From: Axinella damicornis
Lineage: Eukaryota; Porifera; Demospongiae; Axinellida; Axinellidae
Direction: 5' to 3'
DNA: 64,000 bases
NCBI GenBank assembly: GCA_963931865.1
Contig: OZ007505.1
Location: 9,297,415-9,361,414, forward strand
The notes beneath the pieces were generated by a model that did no database searches, had not been told where the DNA came from, and saw only the letters and a list, made by a program, of their open reading frames with translations. Below, in pieces: positions 54,954 to 64,000 of this stretch. Within the stretch, counting starts at the first letter, position 1. Every line of letters begins with the position of its first letter. The position numbers and the translations under genes are program-made.

Positions 54954-55345
54954 AGATGCTACAGTGGTCATCCCTTAAGTTATGTGAACCACACCTCTGA
55001 GGCAATTAGACGATCGAGTGCTGACTCCATTGGGCATCAGAATCTGCTTTAAGTCACAGACCACATTGAACAATGTCCTGACTCATGTGACAGACCCTGT
55101 TCCACCAGAGGTGAAGACGGGTGTGGTGTACAGGGTCCCCTGCAGTGATTGCCAAGCCACCTACATGGGTCAGACAGGGAGAACTCTAATCCACCAGCTC
55201 AAGGAGCACAAGAGGGCCCTGCACAGCCAGCCCCATGAACTCTGCACTCGCAGAACATGCCATGGACACTGGGCATGTAATCAAATGGTCAGATGCCACT
55301 GTCATTGATGCCAACCCCGGCCCTCCTCATCGTAAGATATATGGC
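54784..55345 (+). pseudogene. Decayed Penelope-like element fragment with GIY-YIG endonuclease domain
   Basis: A frame from 55018 carries TGVVYRVPCSDCQATYMGQT and GRTLIHQLKEHKRAL, the signature of the C-terminal GIY-YIG endonuclease of Penelope-like retroelements. After about 55240 the rest of the domain (AEHAMDTGHVIKWSDATVID) continues in another frame to a TGA at about 55367. Upstream pieces (REALVNNGYPDTVL; TSEAIRR) resemble the region before this domain, separated by a run of about 29 C and frame breaks. No reverse transcriptase core remains. Confidence 0.75.
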
Positions 55346-55698
55346 TGCACGTGGTCAACATGAAAGTAAAGCAGTAGCTGTACCATGCAGCATTTAATTA
55401 TGCAACACCTGTAAGCAATGAGCAGTGCAGCGAAACAACATGCAACACGAGAATGCTGAAGGTGAGGAATACAGTAACAGGAGGGATGTGTCTTTGAGTG
55501 ACACTGTGACAGTGATGGAAGGTGCATGAGGATGGAAGGTGCATTCAGCACTGGCTCTGGCCCTAACCCATCGCCCTACTTCCTGCCGGACCAATAACCA
55601 CTTCGTTAATAATTATTTTCTCAATACAGTGTAGTACTAGTTTTTAGGCAAAATCAATCTTGTCGACCAGAATGCCATGACATTGTGTCAAAACATCT

Positions 55699-55905
55699 GA
55701 GCTTTGAGCTTTTGCCAGTCAACCCTCTGCTCTTATCATGGTCTAGTCCTGCATGCAACCAAGTTGGGTCAGAATAATAAATATAGTCTTGACCCATCTC
55801 TTCAACTCTAATCACATACCTATCTTGTGTTGTGTTTCATTTCCACACCACCCTCTCATGGTCTGGGAATGAGACTAATGTACACTGTACGCATCATGCA
55901 GTCCC
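55699..55905 (+). repeat. Third copy of the first gene's intron fragment
   Basis: Same text as 54188-54358 (gcttttgccagtcaaccctc, catacctatcttgtgttgtg, ggtctgggaatgagactaat) but it ends at the intron's terminal ...catgcag, precisely where the exon would start. Confidence 0.75.
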
Positions 55906-56261
55906 TACCTTGTTTCCTTACTTTTTGCCATTCTGGTATCCCTACATCCTGTTACATTTTTTGTTGTCAATAGGAATGTCTCATCAACCAGTGGCCGGTC
56001 TGACCAGAGTCCTGCATAATAATTGATACTTCACAAAATCAGTGGGTAACTGAAATTATACTGAATAAGCTACTAGCAACAACGTTAATTATTCATGAAC
56101 CTCATGCGCATAGCTATATAATTATTAGCACAATAACCAAGGGCTAGTCTCACGGGTCCAGCCCGACACGGAAGGGAGGGTCTGCTCAAGTTGCAGTAGA
56201 CCATAGTTGAAGTACCTGTTAACCACCAGTGTTTTTGTAACACATACTTAAAAGTATTATT

Positions 56262-57070
56262 TTCTTATACTTCCTGCCGGACCTATATATCCGCATCGTT
56301 ATCACCAACCCTGTATCAAACTGCATTCACAAAATGAGCATGAATGCCCTTTAATTTACCCGGTGAAACCCTATAATTAAAGCAGCCGGCATAGCCTTTA
56401 TGAGGAAGCACCATTTTGTGCCAACTAGTGTTGCTTTAGTATGACGTATTAGTTTAGTTGTATTGGATTCTGTGGAATGATTTAGTTAGCTATAGTTGTG
56501 CTCCTTCAGAAGCTTTGTTTTAGTTGGCTAACTAAAATGGACTGACTAAAAAGGTTTTAGTTTTAGTCAACTAAAAGAAAAGCAGTGCCTTCATTTTAGT
56601 TGCATTGTAGTTGAGTAGTTGTAGTCAATTTTCAGTATTGGTTGATTAACTCAAAAGGCCGAACTAAAAGGGCTAGTGCCAACTTGTCTTCTCCTGTTAT
56701 TCTGCTCCTTGTATTTCTGAAACTAGGACACCTTGACCACTTAAGTACACATGGGCTGTTTCCAATCCAGTCCCTCAGCATGTGACCTGACCAGGCTTCC
56801 CCTCTGTATCTGCATACTACAAGTCTCGAGGTGGGAACAGCCTGGGAATGAGGCCTCTGTTCATGTAAAAGTTAGCTACATGTATAATTATACTTGGTGT
56901 CCTGTGAAGACTGAAGAGAGGAAGTGCATCCTCTCGAGCATGACGTTCTTTTGTCATCCATCCATCTTCCATCGTGGTCAAACTCTTAATTACACAATAG
57001 TTAAATCTCAACCAGCAACACAACTTTGAACCAGTAATATAACAAGTTCAGAATAGAGAGCACATGCATA
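56262..57070. other. Intergenic sequence downstream of CHAF1A
   Basis: One end of the tccggcaggaagt family near 56272, and T/A-rich tttagttgactaaaa-like inverted repeats at about 56450-56680. No gene supported. Includes the CHAF1A 3' untranslated region. Confidence 0.45.
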
Positions 57071-57960
57071 CTAATGAATCTCTGCAGTTACATGCACCTT
57101 GTTGCTGTTAAGCAGTAGCTTTTGCCAATCAATCCTCTGCTCTTGACACGTGTTGCCAAGAGCATTGGTACACTCCTGGAGTGTACCCAAGTGAACTTGC
57201 TTCTCTGTAGTCACTCTGTCGGGCTGACCGCTGATAGCAGTGGTAGTAGCCTCATTGGCTGAATCTGTAGACATATTTTCTTTTGCGCTATTGCTGTTCT
57301 CAAGGGAATCATCGGACTGGATCACAATGACTTCACTTATGCCACTAGTGTTGGGTCGTGCTTTCTTCGCAGGTGGGGTCAGGGTGGAGAAGGTGGGAGA
57401 TGTTTGGCAAATTTGAGGAGATTTATTTTTAAACTGTGTGGAAGCAGCTGCCTCTGTCACCGGTTTCCTTTCGAACAGTGTTTTCACACTAGGAGTACTG
57501 TCGGTCTTCCTCTTAATTCCTCTCTTCACAGCACTACCATCACTGCTGCAGGGAGTTTCAGGTGAAACCTTGGGTCTTTCAGTAGTTGGTTTTGACAAAG
57601 GGGAGGCTAATGGAACCAGAGGTGTAATGGCTTGTGGATCCATGTGGTACTGTTTCAATACCGGGTCATGCACATACCATACAGGCTTGTCGTTGTTGGG
57701 AGGCCGCAACTCCTTTATGGCCATAGACTGGATCTTAATCTCTAACTGCCGTTTTGAGATTCCTGAAGCACTCTCATACTGCGTGATATTGCTTGGATGA
57801 GGAGTTGGTGTTTCCAGCAGGGGAGGCTCAATTGAGTTGGAGCTACCAGGTTTCGAGCTGCTGCTGATCATCTTTGCTCCCCAGTGCATTCGGAAGGTTT
57901 TGATCAGCTTCCTTACTCCCATGGCACTACCATGAACCAGCCTGATGAGCTCAGGCATCG
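57071..57960 (-). CDS. CHAF1A: Chromatin assembly factor 1 large subunit (CAF-1 p150), last coding exon
   Basis: An acceptor (catgcag|CGATGCCTGAG) opens a 295-residue terminal exon ending at TAG. The segment MPELIRLVHGSAMGVRKLIK then ISKRQLEIKIQSMAIKELRP and WYVHDPVLKQYHMD corresponds in order to the C-terminal region of CAF-1 p150 (human ..LLPLLHGNVNGSKVIIREF.., ..KSRLKRLIS.., CWYVHPQVLQ..). A basic RGIKRKTD stretch and an acidic VIVIQSDDSLE follow, also as in the human tail. Family role: with p60 and RbAp48, deposits H3-H4 on replicated DNA at PCNA. The end beyond about residue 270 is less conserved. Upstream exons were not recognised in 58.0-64.0 kb and may lie beyond. Confidence 0.85.
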
Positions 57961-58027
57961 CTGCATGTGGGAGAAATTGAAATTCACATGAACAGAAATG
58001 TTCAACACAGTTGGTTTTCTGTAACAA

Positions 58028-58940
58028 AGCAAGCTTTAATCACAATATGTGGTGAGAAAAATAACACTACTAAGTTTGCAAAATCAACTTTAGGGGAAGG
58101 AAGCATTATCAAATAAAGCATACTACACCAAGACGTAGCCTCGTTCCCAGGCCTGCATGGCACTTTCAGTTGCATGAAAGAATGTGGAGGGCCTGGTATG
58201 TTTCCTCACATGTGTGATGTCGAGAGTAGAAAGGTAGTAGAAAGGACTTAATTGAATGTGGGTGATCTGAGGCTCAGGACAACAAGAAGAGCCAAGGTAC
58301 CAGGTAACTTACCATGTGTATCTGGCTAGCAGGGGCGACTGTCATACACACCAAGCATTGAACGTGTAGTTGGTTGAACAAACTTCGCTTTTTCATTCTG
58401 AAAATTTTGGCCATTTGCCGAGTACGTAATGCTCACGTGAGGAAACATACAAGGCTCTTCCCGCTTTTCCGTACTGCAAGTGACAAAAAAGCTGCTGGGA
58501 ACGAGGCTACACTGAGACTTAGAAACTGTGTTGCACATCCCACCACTAGTTGGGGCGAGCCTGAGCGAGCCCCACATAGACGAGTTTGCTGTGAATTTTC
58601 TACATATAATTGCCGAGTGCATTAGTGCGAGGCACTGAATGGGGGATCTATGTTATAGTTGTACCATGGCTTCGCAGTGGGTATGGCATTTGTACCATCC
58701 GACCCGAGGATGGTACAAAGCCATACCCACTGCAAAGCCATGGTACAGCTGGCTTGTATCATGATTTTACTGATTAGTCTGGACCGTTGCATGGAGATGG
58801 CGAATCAGCTGCTGCCAACGTGCAGGATTGCCTTATTTGGCAATAAGCGCTCGGACTAGTTTGAGCGCGCAAAAGCACAGCTGTGCAGTGTCGCAGTGCA
58901 GTAGCTACAGTAGTGCTGAGTGTAGCTGCTAGGTACTAGT
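58028..58940. other. Region upstream of the CHAF1A last exon
   Basis: Holds a pair of TAGCCTCG-type ends (58137 and near 58512), a possible - strand donor at about 58317 with no convincing exon, one arm of the tgccgagtgc repeat (58611), and a short inverted repeat ggtaccatggctt.. (58660-58745). Confidence 0.45.
58611..58647. repeat. Left direct repeat flanking the Crypton-type ORF
   Basis: tgccgagtgcattagtgcga then ggcactgaatgggggat. Same orientation as 60031-60053 and 24961-24998. Confidence 0.7.
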
Positions 58941-59657
58941 ATGGCAATTTCCGAGTCTTTGCTGAAGCGAGCAGAAGCTGCCTTCAAGAACGCTGATCCT
59001 AGTGTTTTCAAGAAAAGTAGTCCCTTCTCTGGTTTAGCGATTCGGACAATTTTGAAAAACCCAAGGCTAAAAAGCAGTGGAAATCCATGTCGCTGGAAGA
59101 ACAGGTTCGAGATAGTTAGTGAAGAAGAAGCTGCGGAATCTGCAAAGGAGGTTTTACCCAAAAATACCGAGAAAAATGACCGCTGGGCTATCAACACTTT
59201 CAAGGCGTGGAGATGCGAGCGAAATGAGCGTTGCGAGGAGCTGTGCGGTGAATATGTTTTAGAATCCTGTGATGCTGAGCTGTTGAACAAATGGTTGTCG
59301 TTGTTCGTTATGGAAGTACGGAGTGGTTCGCGCTACCCTCCTGCATCGATTCATTTACTATTGTGTGGCCTTCAACGGTATACATGCGTCGAACAAATGA
59401 CTCGCTTGTCAACATTGCCAAATGGAGCCAAGAAGGATGTGTTCTACTTCTCTCCCCTGCAGAACATTTCGCAAGAAGAGGGCAAGCCTTGGTTTAGTGC
59501 AGTGCCTGTTGGCAAAAACATACTGGATCGATATGTGAAGGATATGTGTCTTCAAGTGGGGATTGAAGGTAAAACCAACGATTCCCTTAGAGCGACGGGC
59601 ACAACGAGAATGTACAGGCGTTTTCGAGGTCCACCGTGGTGGAATGGCCCCCTGTGA
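58941..59657 (+). pseudogene. Crypton-derived (DUF3504-type) tyrosine recombinase-like ORF, internally deleted
   Basis: 238 codons. Residues 78-148 match the N-terminal part of the DUF3504 / ZMYM-QRICH1 / Crypton family (RWAINTFKAWRCERNERC; LFVMEVRSGSRYPPASIHLL). Residues 164-222 match its end (KKDVFYFSPLQNI; GKPWFSAVPVGKNIL; GIEGKTNDSLRATGTTRMY). The roughly 100-150 residues usually between them, including the first catalytic Arg, are absent: the frame jumps from LQRYTCVEQM to LPNGAKK. The catalytic His of HSLRATG is Asp214 here, and the nucleophile Tyr region is lost because the frame ends soon after. So the ORF is open but should not recombine DNA; it could be a decayed element or a co-opted DNA-binding protein. 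The 3' end may be an artefact of an unseen intron. Confidence 0.75.
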
Positions 59658-60030
59658 CACCCCCGTTGCCTGCTGCACAAGCTCTCTCTAGTTCTGCTAT
59701 GATGCTACTTGCTAATACTTCTGGGTGCACAGTCAATATCTACAGTGCTCCAGTGTCTGCAGGAATCAACAACGAAAATTTCATCATTCCCAGAAAGACT
59801 TGTCAGACTTTTCCAACTTTTGAGTAAAGCATGTATTTGTACATTTCATTGTTGTTTTATACTGTTTGGTTTCATCATTGTTCGATCGTGCGCTGTGTTG
59901 CTCGTTGAACGTGCAGTCGACTACATTGCAGTTGTACCCAGGGGTACAACTAACACTTCAAAGACGTCGCCCGGTGTACATGGGAATTGTACTCCGTGGC
60001 GGCTTCTTTCAAACGCCCACGCATCATGAT

Positions 60031-60053
60031 TGCCGAGCGCCTTAGCGCGAGGC
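60031..60053. repeat. Right direct repeat flanking the Crypton-type ORF
   Basis: tgccgagcgccttagcgcga then ggc, 20 of 23 bases like the left copy at 58611. Confidence 0.65.
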
Positions 60054-60084
60054 AACTAATCGTGCAGCGTAGTCACATCGCATC

Positions 60085-60143
60085 TGTATATATATATACA
60101 TATATGTATATATATATATATACATATATGTATATATATATAT
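60085..60143. repeat. (TA)n with atacatatatgt blocks
   Basis: Two copies of atatacatatatgtatatat inside a TA tract. Confidence 0.9.
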
Positions 60144-60685
60144 CCGTCACACTTTAATTGCGAGGGGCAGGGGGCGGTTGCATCGCTGCGGTTTCTGTGG
60201 TCCCGTGCTCGTGCACGTACTGCGCGTGCGAAATGCAAAGAAGCGATCTATACAGGGAAAAGAGACACTGCCTCAGAAGAGAGTAAGGCAAAGGAGAGAG
60301 AGTCTGACAGATTGACGAAGAAGCGATGTATACAAGGAGAGTTTAGCGGAGACAAGTAAGACAAACGTTTAGTCTAGGCCATGGTACGTACATATAGAGT
60401 GTTGACAGTGTCGAAGGGTGTAGAACCTCGCTAACGTCTTCGTATTCTTCCTGGCAACGCTTAGCCATCTTCAACCTCAATCAGCAACTTCGCACAACTT
60501 CGAACAACTAAACTTCGCACGCTGAACTGACTTTCGCACCTTCGTTTTCTTCCACAGGAAACCACGCCTACTATACTATTACAGATTGTGAGCGTGCGCG
60601 CGCGAGGCACAGACACTGCGCATGCGTATTCCTAGTACAAATACGTATGTACGTACATACATGCGTATGTAAGTACGTACTGGAA

Positions 60686-60945
60686 CATATCACGCTCAGG
60701 AATGTTGATGAGAATGTTGCGGGTTTCCTGCCGGCCAATTGAGTTTTATTTGCCGAAAGAGCTCGACGGTACAAGAATTACAACCTTGAGACTCAGATCA
60801 GTGGACGAGCACACGGTGCCTCCAAGGGCTTGCAGAGCTGGAGCAGCTACACATGAAGTCAAACAGTCAGCGCAGTTTATACCGCAACTCCATGAGTCTC
60901 GCGTAGCCAGAGGCTAGGGTGGGCCTTCAGAGCTGGAGCAGCTAC
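60686..60945. repeat. Dispersed repeat shared with 25037-25290
   Basis: See the 25.0 kb copy. Here the gagctggagcagctacatgt segment is itself duplicated (60835 and 60931). Confidence 0.75.
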
Positions 60946-61179
60946 ATGTGGAGTCAAACAGTGAGTGTAATCGACAGGTTTATCTCAGCTCCAGCTCCAC
61001 TCTCTCAAATTCACACTAGCCGTATACTCATAAACACGTGGTTAGGTTTACGCATGCGGCGTGCGCGTGAGGCATGATGCAGATATGTATTCCTTGTAAT
61101 ATTATGTGACTGAGCAAATTACGAGCATGTGCAGGCCACAGAAATTATGGTACACTTGTGCACATCACAGCAACTGTAC

Positions 61180-61630
61180 AGGTGTGTGAGACAGCCACTG
61201 ACTGGTCATAGCTCACTGTTCACTGCGGTTTGTTTGCGGGACCAGCTCGCTCATCGTCTGTTGCCACTTACTGGTAATAGCTCGCTGTTCACTGCGGTTA
61301 GTTTGCGGGACCAGCTCGCTCATCGTCTGTTGCCGCTTACGGCATCGACGGTTCGCAAGGTGAGTTGTCCAGTTTGCTCGTAAGAAGTGTCTCGGATCTC
61401 TACAAAACCGGGGAGGCCTTGAAAACGAAGACTAATATTTCAAATAGCGTCTAACTGATTGTAACTCACACAACATTTACCACAAAAGTAGGAGTGTCCT
61501 TTGTCTATCATATGAATGATGACGTGGTGGAAGTCAACGGTTTGACCCCCCCCCCCCCCCCCCCCCCCCCTCCTCAAATGTTACCAGGCTCTCTTCTCCC
61601 TTCCGAGAATGAGAGCCTGGGAATGAGGCT
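61180..61630. repeat. Second copy of the 11821-12398 element, with internal duplication
   Basis: Shares gtgagttgtcc, gtgtctcggatctctacaaa, gaagtcaacggt and the end gagagcctgggaatgaggct. A 65-bp block (gtttgcgggaccagctcgct) is tandemly duplicated at 61197-61335. A run of about 24 C interrupts it at 61547. Confidence 0.8.
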
Positions 61631-61651
61631 GCTAGGTCCACGAGGGGAGTC

Positions 61652-62515
61652 GGTAAAATGCGGAATACGGAATAGCGGAATAACTTTTATTGACCGGAAA
61701 TGAAATTTGAAAATATGCGGTAACTGCAATCCAATTGCCAACGCGTTAACAAGATAGCCGGGCCACTGCGAGCCTGTATCTGGACTTGTAGAGAAGCTAC
61801 GGACATTAGGCAAGCCATGTGGTACACCTCAATGGTTGCCTGAAGCTAGAGGTGAGCAGCACGGTGAGATCTAGCTAGCCTACACGCGCGGAAAAGTAGA
61901 GAAGGTAAAATGATGTAGTTAGAAGTTGGCTCAACGTACGTAACTTCGTTGATACGAAACCCGGCACACTGTGGGAGAGGTATACCAAGTACCGTTGACA
62001 GAGTTTTAGTGCTACCTGAGATGGTGTCTGCACTAACCTCCTAAAGCTCTCACTACCCATGGGCTGACGACGCAGTGACAAGGTTATTCGTCTTGGCAGT
62101 AATTTGCATCCACAGCATGTGCGCCGATGTCGCGAGGACAGACAGAGATCCTTCGATCTATATTGAAAGTCTGGCTTTCCAGGATGGCAGAGTCAAACCT
62201 TTTGTAGCGTTGCACAAACTTTGCCAGTGAGCCTGCTCAGGCACAGCACTTCTCAAACCTCAACTTTTATAGGGCAACCATCTCGGTGTCTCCCACACGG
62301 CTTACCTGGTATTCGCAGCTCCTCTGTAAGTCCAGATACAGCTAGCAGTGGCTCGATCTCGCAGCGCAGCTCCCTCGATCATGCATGCATGATATATATC
62401 GATAGTAAGCAGTACACGTGCCGTGTCGGCAAAGAACAAAGAAATTTCATTTCCGGTCAATAAAAAGTTATTCCATTATTCCGTTATTCCGCTATTCCGT
62501 ATTCCGCGTTTTACC
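61652..62515. mobile_element. MITE with ~55-bp terminal inverted repeats
   Basis: Left end ggtaaaatgcggaatacgga then tagcggaataacttttattg, mirrored at the right (...ccgctattccgtattccgcg ttttacc). 864 bp, no transposase frame. Inner sequence has no recognised gene. Confidence 0.88.
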
Positions 62516-63491
62516 TACAACCGTCCACGAGTGGTCTTCGTCTTTGTTGTCGTCACCAAGGGTGTAGACTGTTCACAGTTCGCCTATTGCTCTAGCCAAT
62601 GAACAGGTAGGTGATGAGTGGTGGCTGTCTTTGTTATTGTCATCATCCAGGTAGATGGGTTCGAGGAAGATGACTTTCCATGGTTCGTTCAACTACCTAG
62701 TGGCTTTTGTGTATCATTTTGGAATTAAGCCTTTGAACGTGATCATTAATATTCATGAACTTCTGCTCCTGAGAGCAATTTATTGCCTGAGTAGACTTTA
62801 ACTTTGGAGGCTAAGAACTGTTTAACTGTAGTTAATCTGTCTCCTAAGGGCATCATTGAGCCCCGACTATCGTTATGTGTCTGCTTGGCCGGGTAGTGCT
62901 CAAGTGCTCACCTTGGGACTCTCCCTGTTCTTGTGCCATCGATGTATGCCCTCTAGCAGGTGAGTTACTGGTTTTGATGGGTACTGCAGTGATGCCTCAA
63001 GCCTATACTGGCCACTTTGAGTGCTACCAAAGGCGTTCCGTGGGCAAAAAAGCTTGCCTTTGCAGCCAATACACAAAACGGCAACAAAACAGTGAGCACT
63101 TTCTTTGCACTTGATTAGCAGGGGAGCTTATGATTGATTTGCTGATATCCATATAGGGTCTGCTTCTTCATTACTGTGATTGCTATTATATTAGCAGGGT
63201 CTGCAACACTACAGTAAGCTCTTGAAATCGTGGTAGGTGTATAAATACGCTGTTTGCACTGAGCAGAAGTTTTGACAGGCGTATAAATACGCCAATCACG
63301 CTCAGAGTAAACACATGACGCAAGGGTACGCAAAATATATAACTGATTTATGGCACGACGTACAACACATAGAAAATTCACAGCAAACTTGTCTATGGTG
63401 GGTTCGCTCACGCTCGCCCCAATTATTTGAGTTTTGTAGGCAATTCATGAGTCATAAATTTCAGTTATTGTATCACTTAAAATCAGCACTA
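62516..63491. other. No supported gene
   Basis: Short frames of 79-98 codons only. A possible donor (agcag|gtgagt) occurs at about 62960 but no family is recognised. Confidence 0.4.
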
Positions 63492-63926
63492 TTAAGGTTA
63501 CGGGATACTCGTGCGCGCGCCGTGCGAAATGTATTGGGAAATGCATACTTAAGCTCGCTAACCAAGAATCTCGAGTACGAAGAGCGTGAGCAATTTGATT
63601 CTGGTGGTGGAGGTGAGCTGTCACAAGGTGCAGGGCATGACGAAAGCTTTTTTCGATAGTATAACCCCTGGCAAATTTATCTGCTGTCTCGCTCAAGAAA
63701 AGCGGTAAATACGGTTTTGTGGTGAACTGAACTGCTCGTTTTTGCACGGCTATACAGCGTATCGGTAAAAGCTTCCGTCATGCCCTGCATCTTGTGACAG
63801 CATACCTCCACCTCCAGAATCAAGTTGCTCACGCTGTTCGTACCAGAGATTCTTGGTTAGCGAGCTTAAGTATACATTTCCCAATACATTTGACACGGCG
63901 CACGCACGAGTATCCCGTAACCTTAA
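63492..63926. repeat. Large inverted repeat, arms ~163 bp, loop ~108 bp
   Basis: Arms 63492-63655 and 63764-63926. Both arms, read inward, keep an open frame with the same peptide (RLRDTRARAVRNVLGNAYLS; SLTKNLEYEEREQFDSGGGG on the left, near-identical on the right). Differences between arms are mostly conservative at the protein level. Could be the inverted ends of an element running past the window, or two head-to-head copies of an exon. Confidence 0.75.
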
Positions 63927-64000
63927 TGTGAAAACAATATGACGATAAAGCATGGTAAAACCACCACGGCACCATTATCACTGGCTCTTAATGAGGGGCA

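Noticed and set aside
55018..55308. Functional GIY-YIG nuclease gene
   Set aside because: The frame breaks in mid-domain and upstream parts are frameshifted; it is a retroelement remnant.
58326..58622. 98-codon - strand frame as the preceding CHAF1A exon
   Set aside because: A donor exists near 58317, but the peptide shows no CAF-1 motif and the region overlaps a MITE-like end.
1..64000. tRNA or rRNA genes
   Set aside because: None noticed by eye on either strand; a covariance-model scan was not possible.

Overview
The window looks like nuclear DNA of an animal, probably an early-branching invertebrate such as a sponge. The reasons are intron-rich genes with GT-AG junctions, two tropomyosin genes, TRIP4/ASC-1 and CAF-1 p150 homologues, and a very high load of small inverted-repeat transposons, minisatellites and mononucleotide runs. 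The species is an inference. All gene models were read by eye from splice signals, reading-frame continuity and remembered family motifs; no alignment was run.

Layout: (1) 33-7030, + strand, the 3' part of an unrecognised multi-exon gene, probably coiled-coil. (2) 8978-17310 and 19298-29034, - strand, two tandem tropomyosin genes, a short form (163 aa as modelled) and a normal-looking form (242 aa). (3) 29991-54039, + strand, a complete 12-exon TRIP4 (activating signal cointegrator 1) gene of 577 aa whose exon phases all join; it starts head-to-head with tropomyosin B. (4) In TRIP4 intron 8, on the opposite strand, a 6.7 kb tyrosine-recombinase retrotransposon of Ngaro type (gag, RT-RNase H, YR) with perfect split direct repeats. 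(5) 54040-57070, partial duplications of an exon region of gene 1 and a decayed Penelope/GIY-YIG fragment. (6) 57071-57960, - strand, the last coding exon of the CAF-1 large subunit (CHAF1A). (7) 58941-59657, + strand, an internally deleted Crypton-type (DUF3504) recombinase ORF between short direct repeats. (8) 60-64 kb, mainly repeats.

The genes have unrelated jobs (actin filaments, transcription/translation cofactor, chromatin assembly) and form no operon. Mobile DNA dominates the window: a family of tiny palindromic elements (terminal TAGCCTCGTTCCCAGG, 9-bp target duplications) has at least 20 recognisable members, several other inverted-repeat families are present, and three TRIP4 3' splice sites follow a simple-sequence tract closely. 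The Ngaro-like element is the best candidate for a complete, recently active system.
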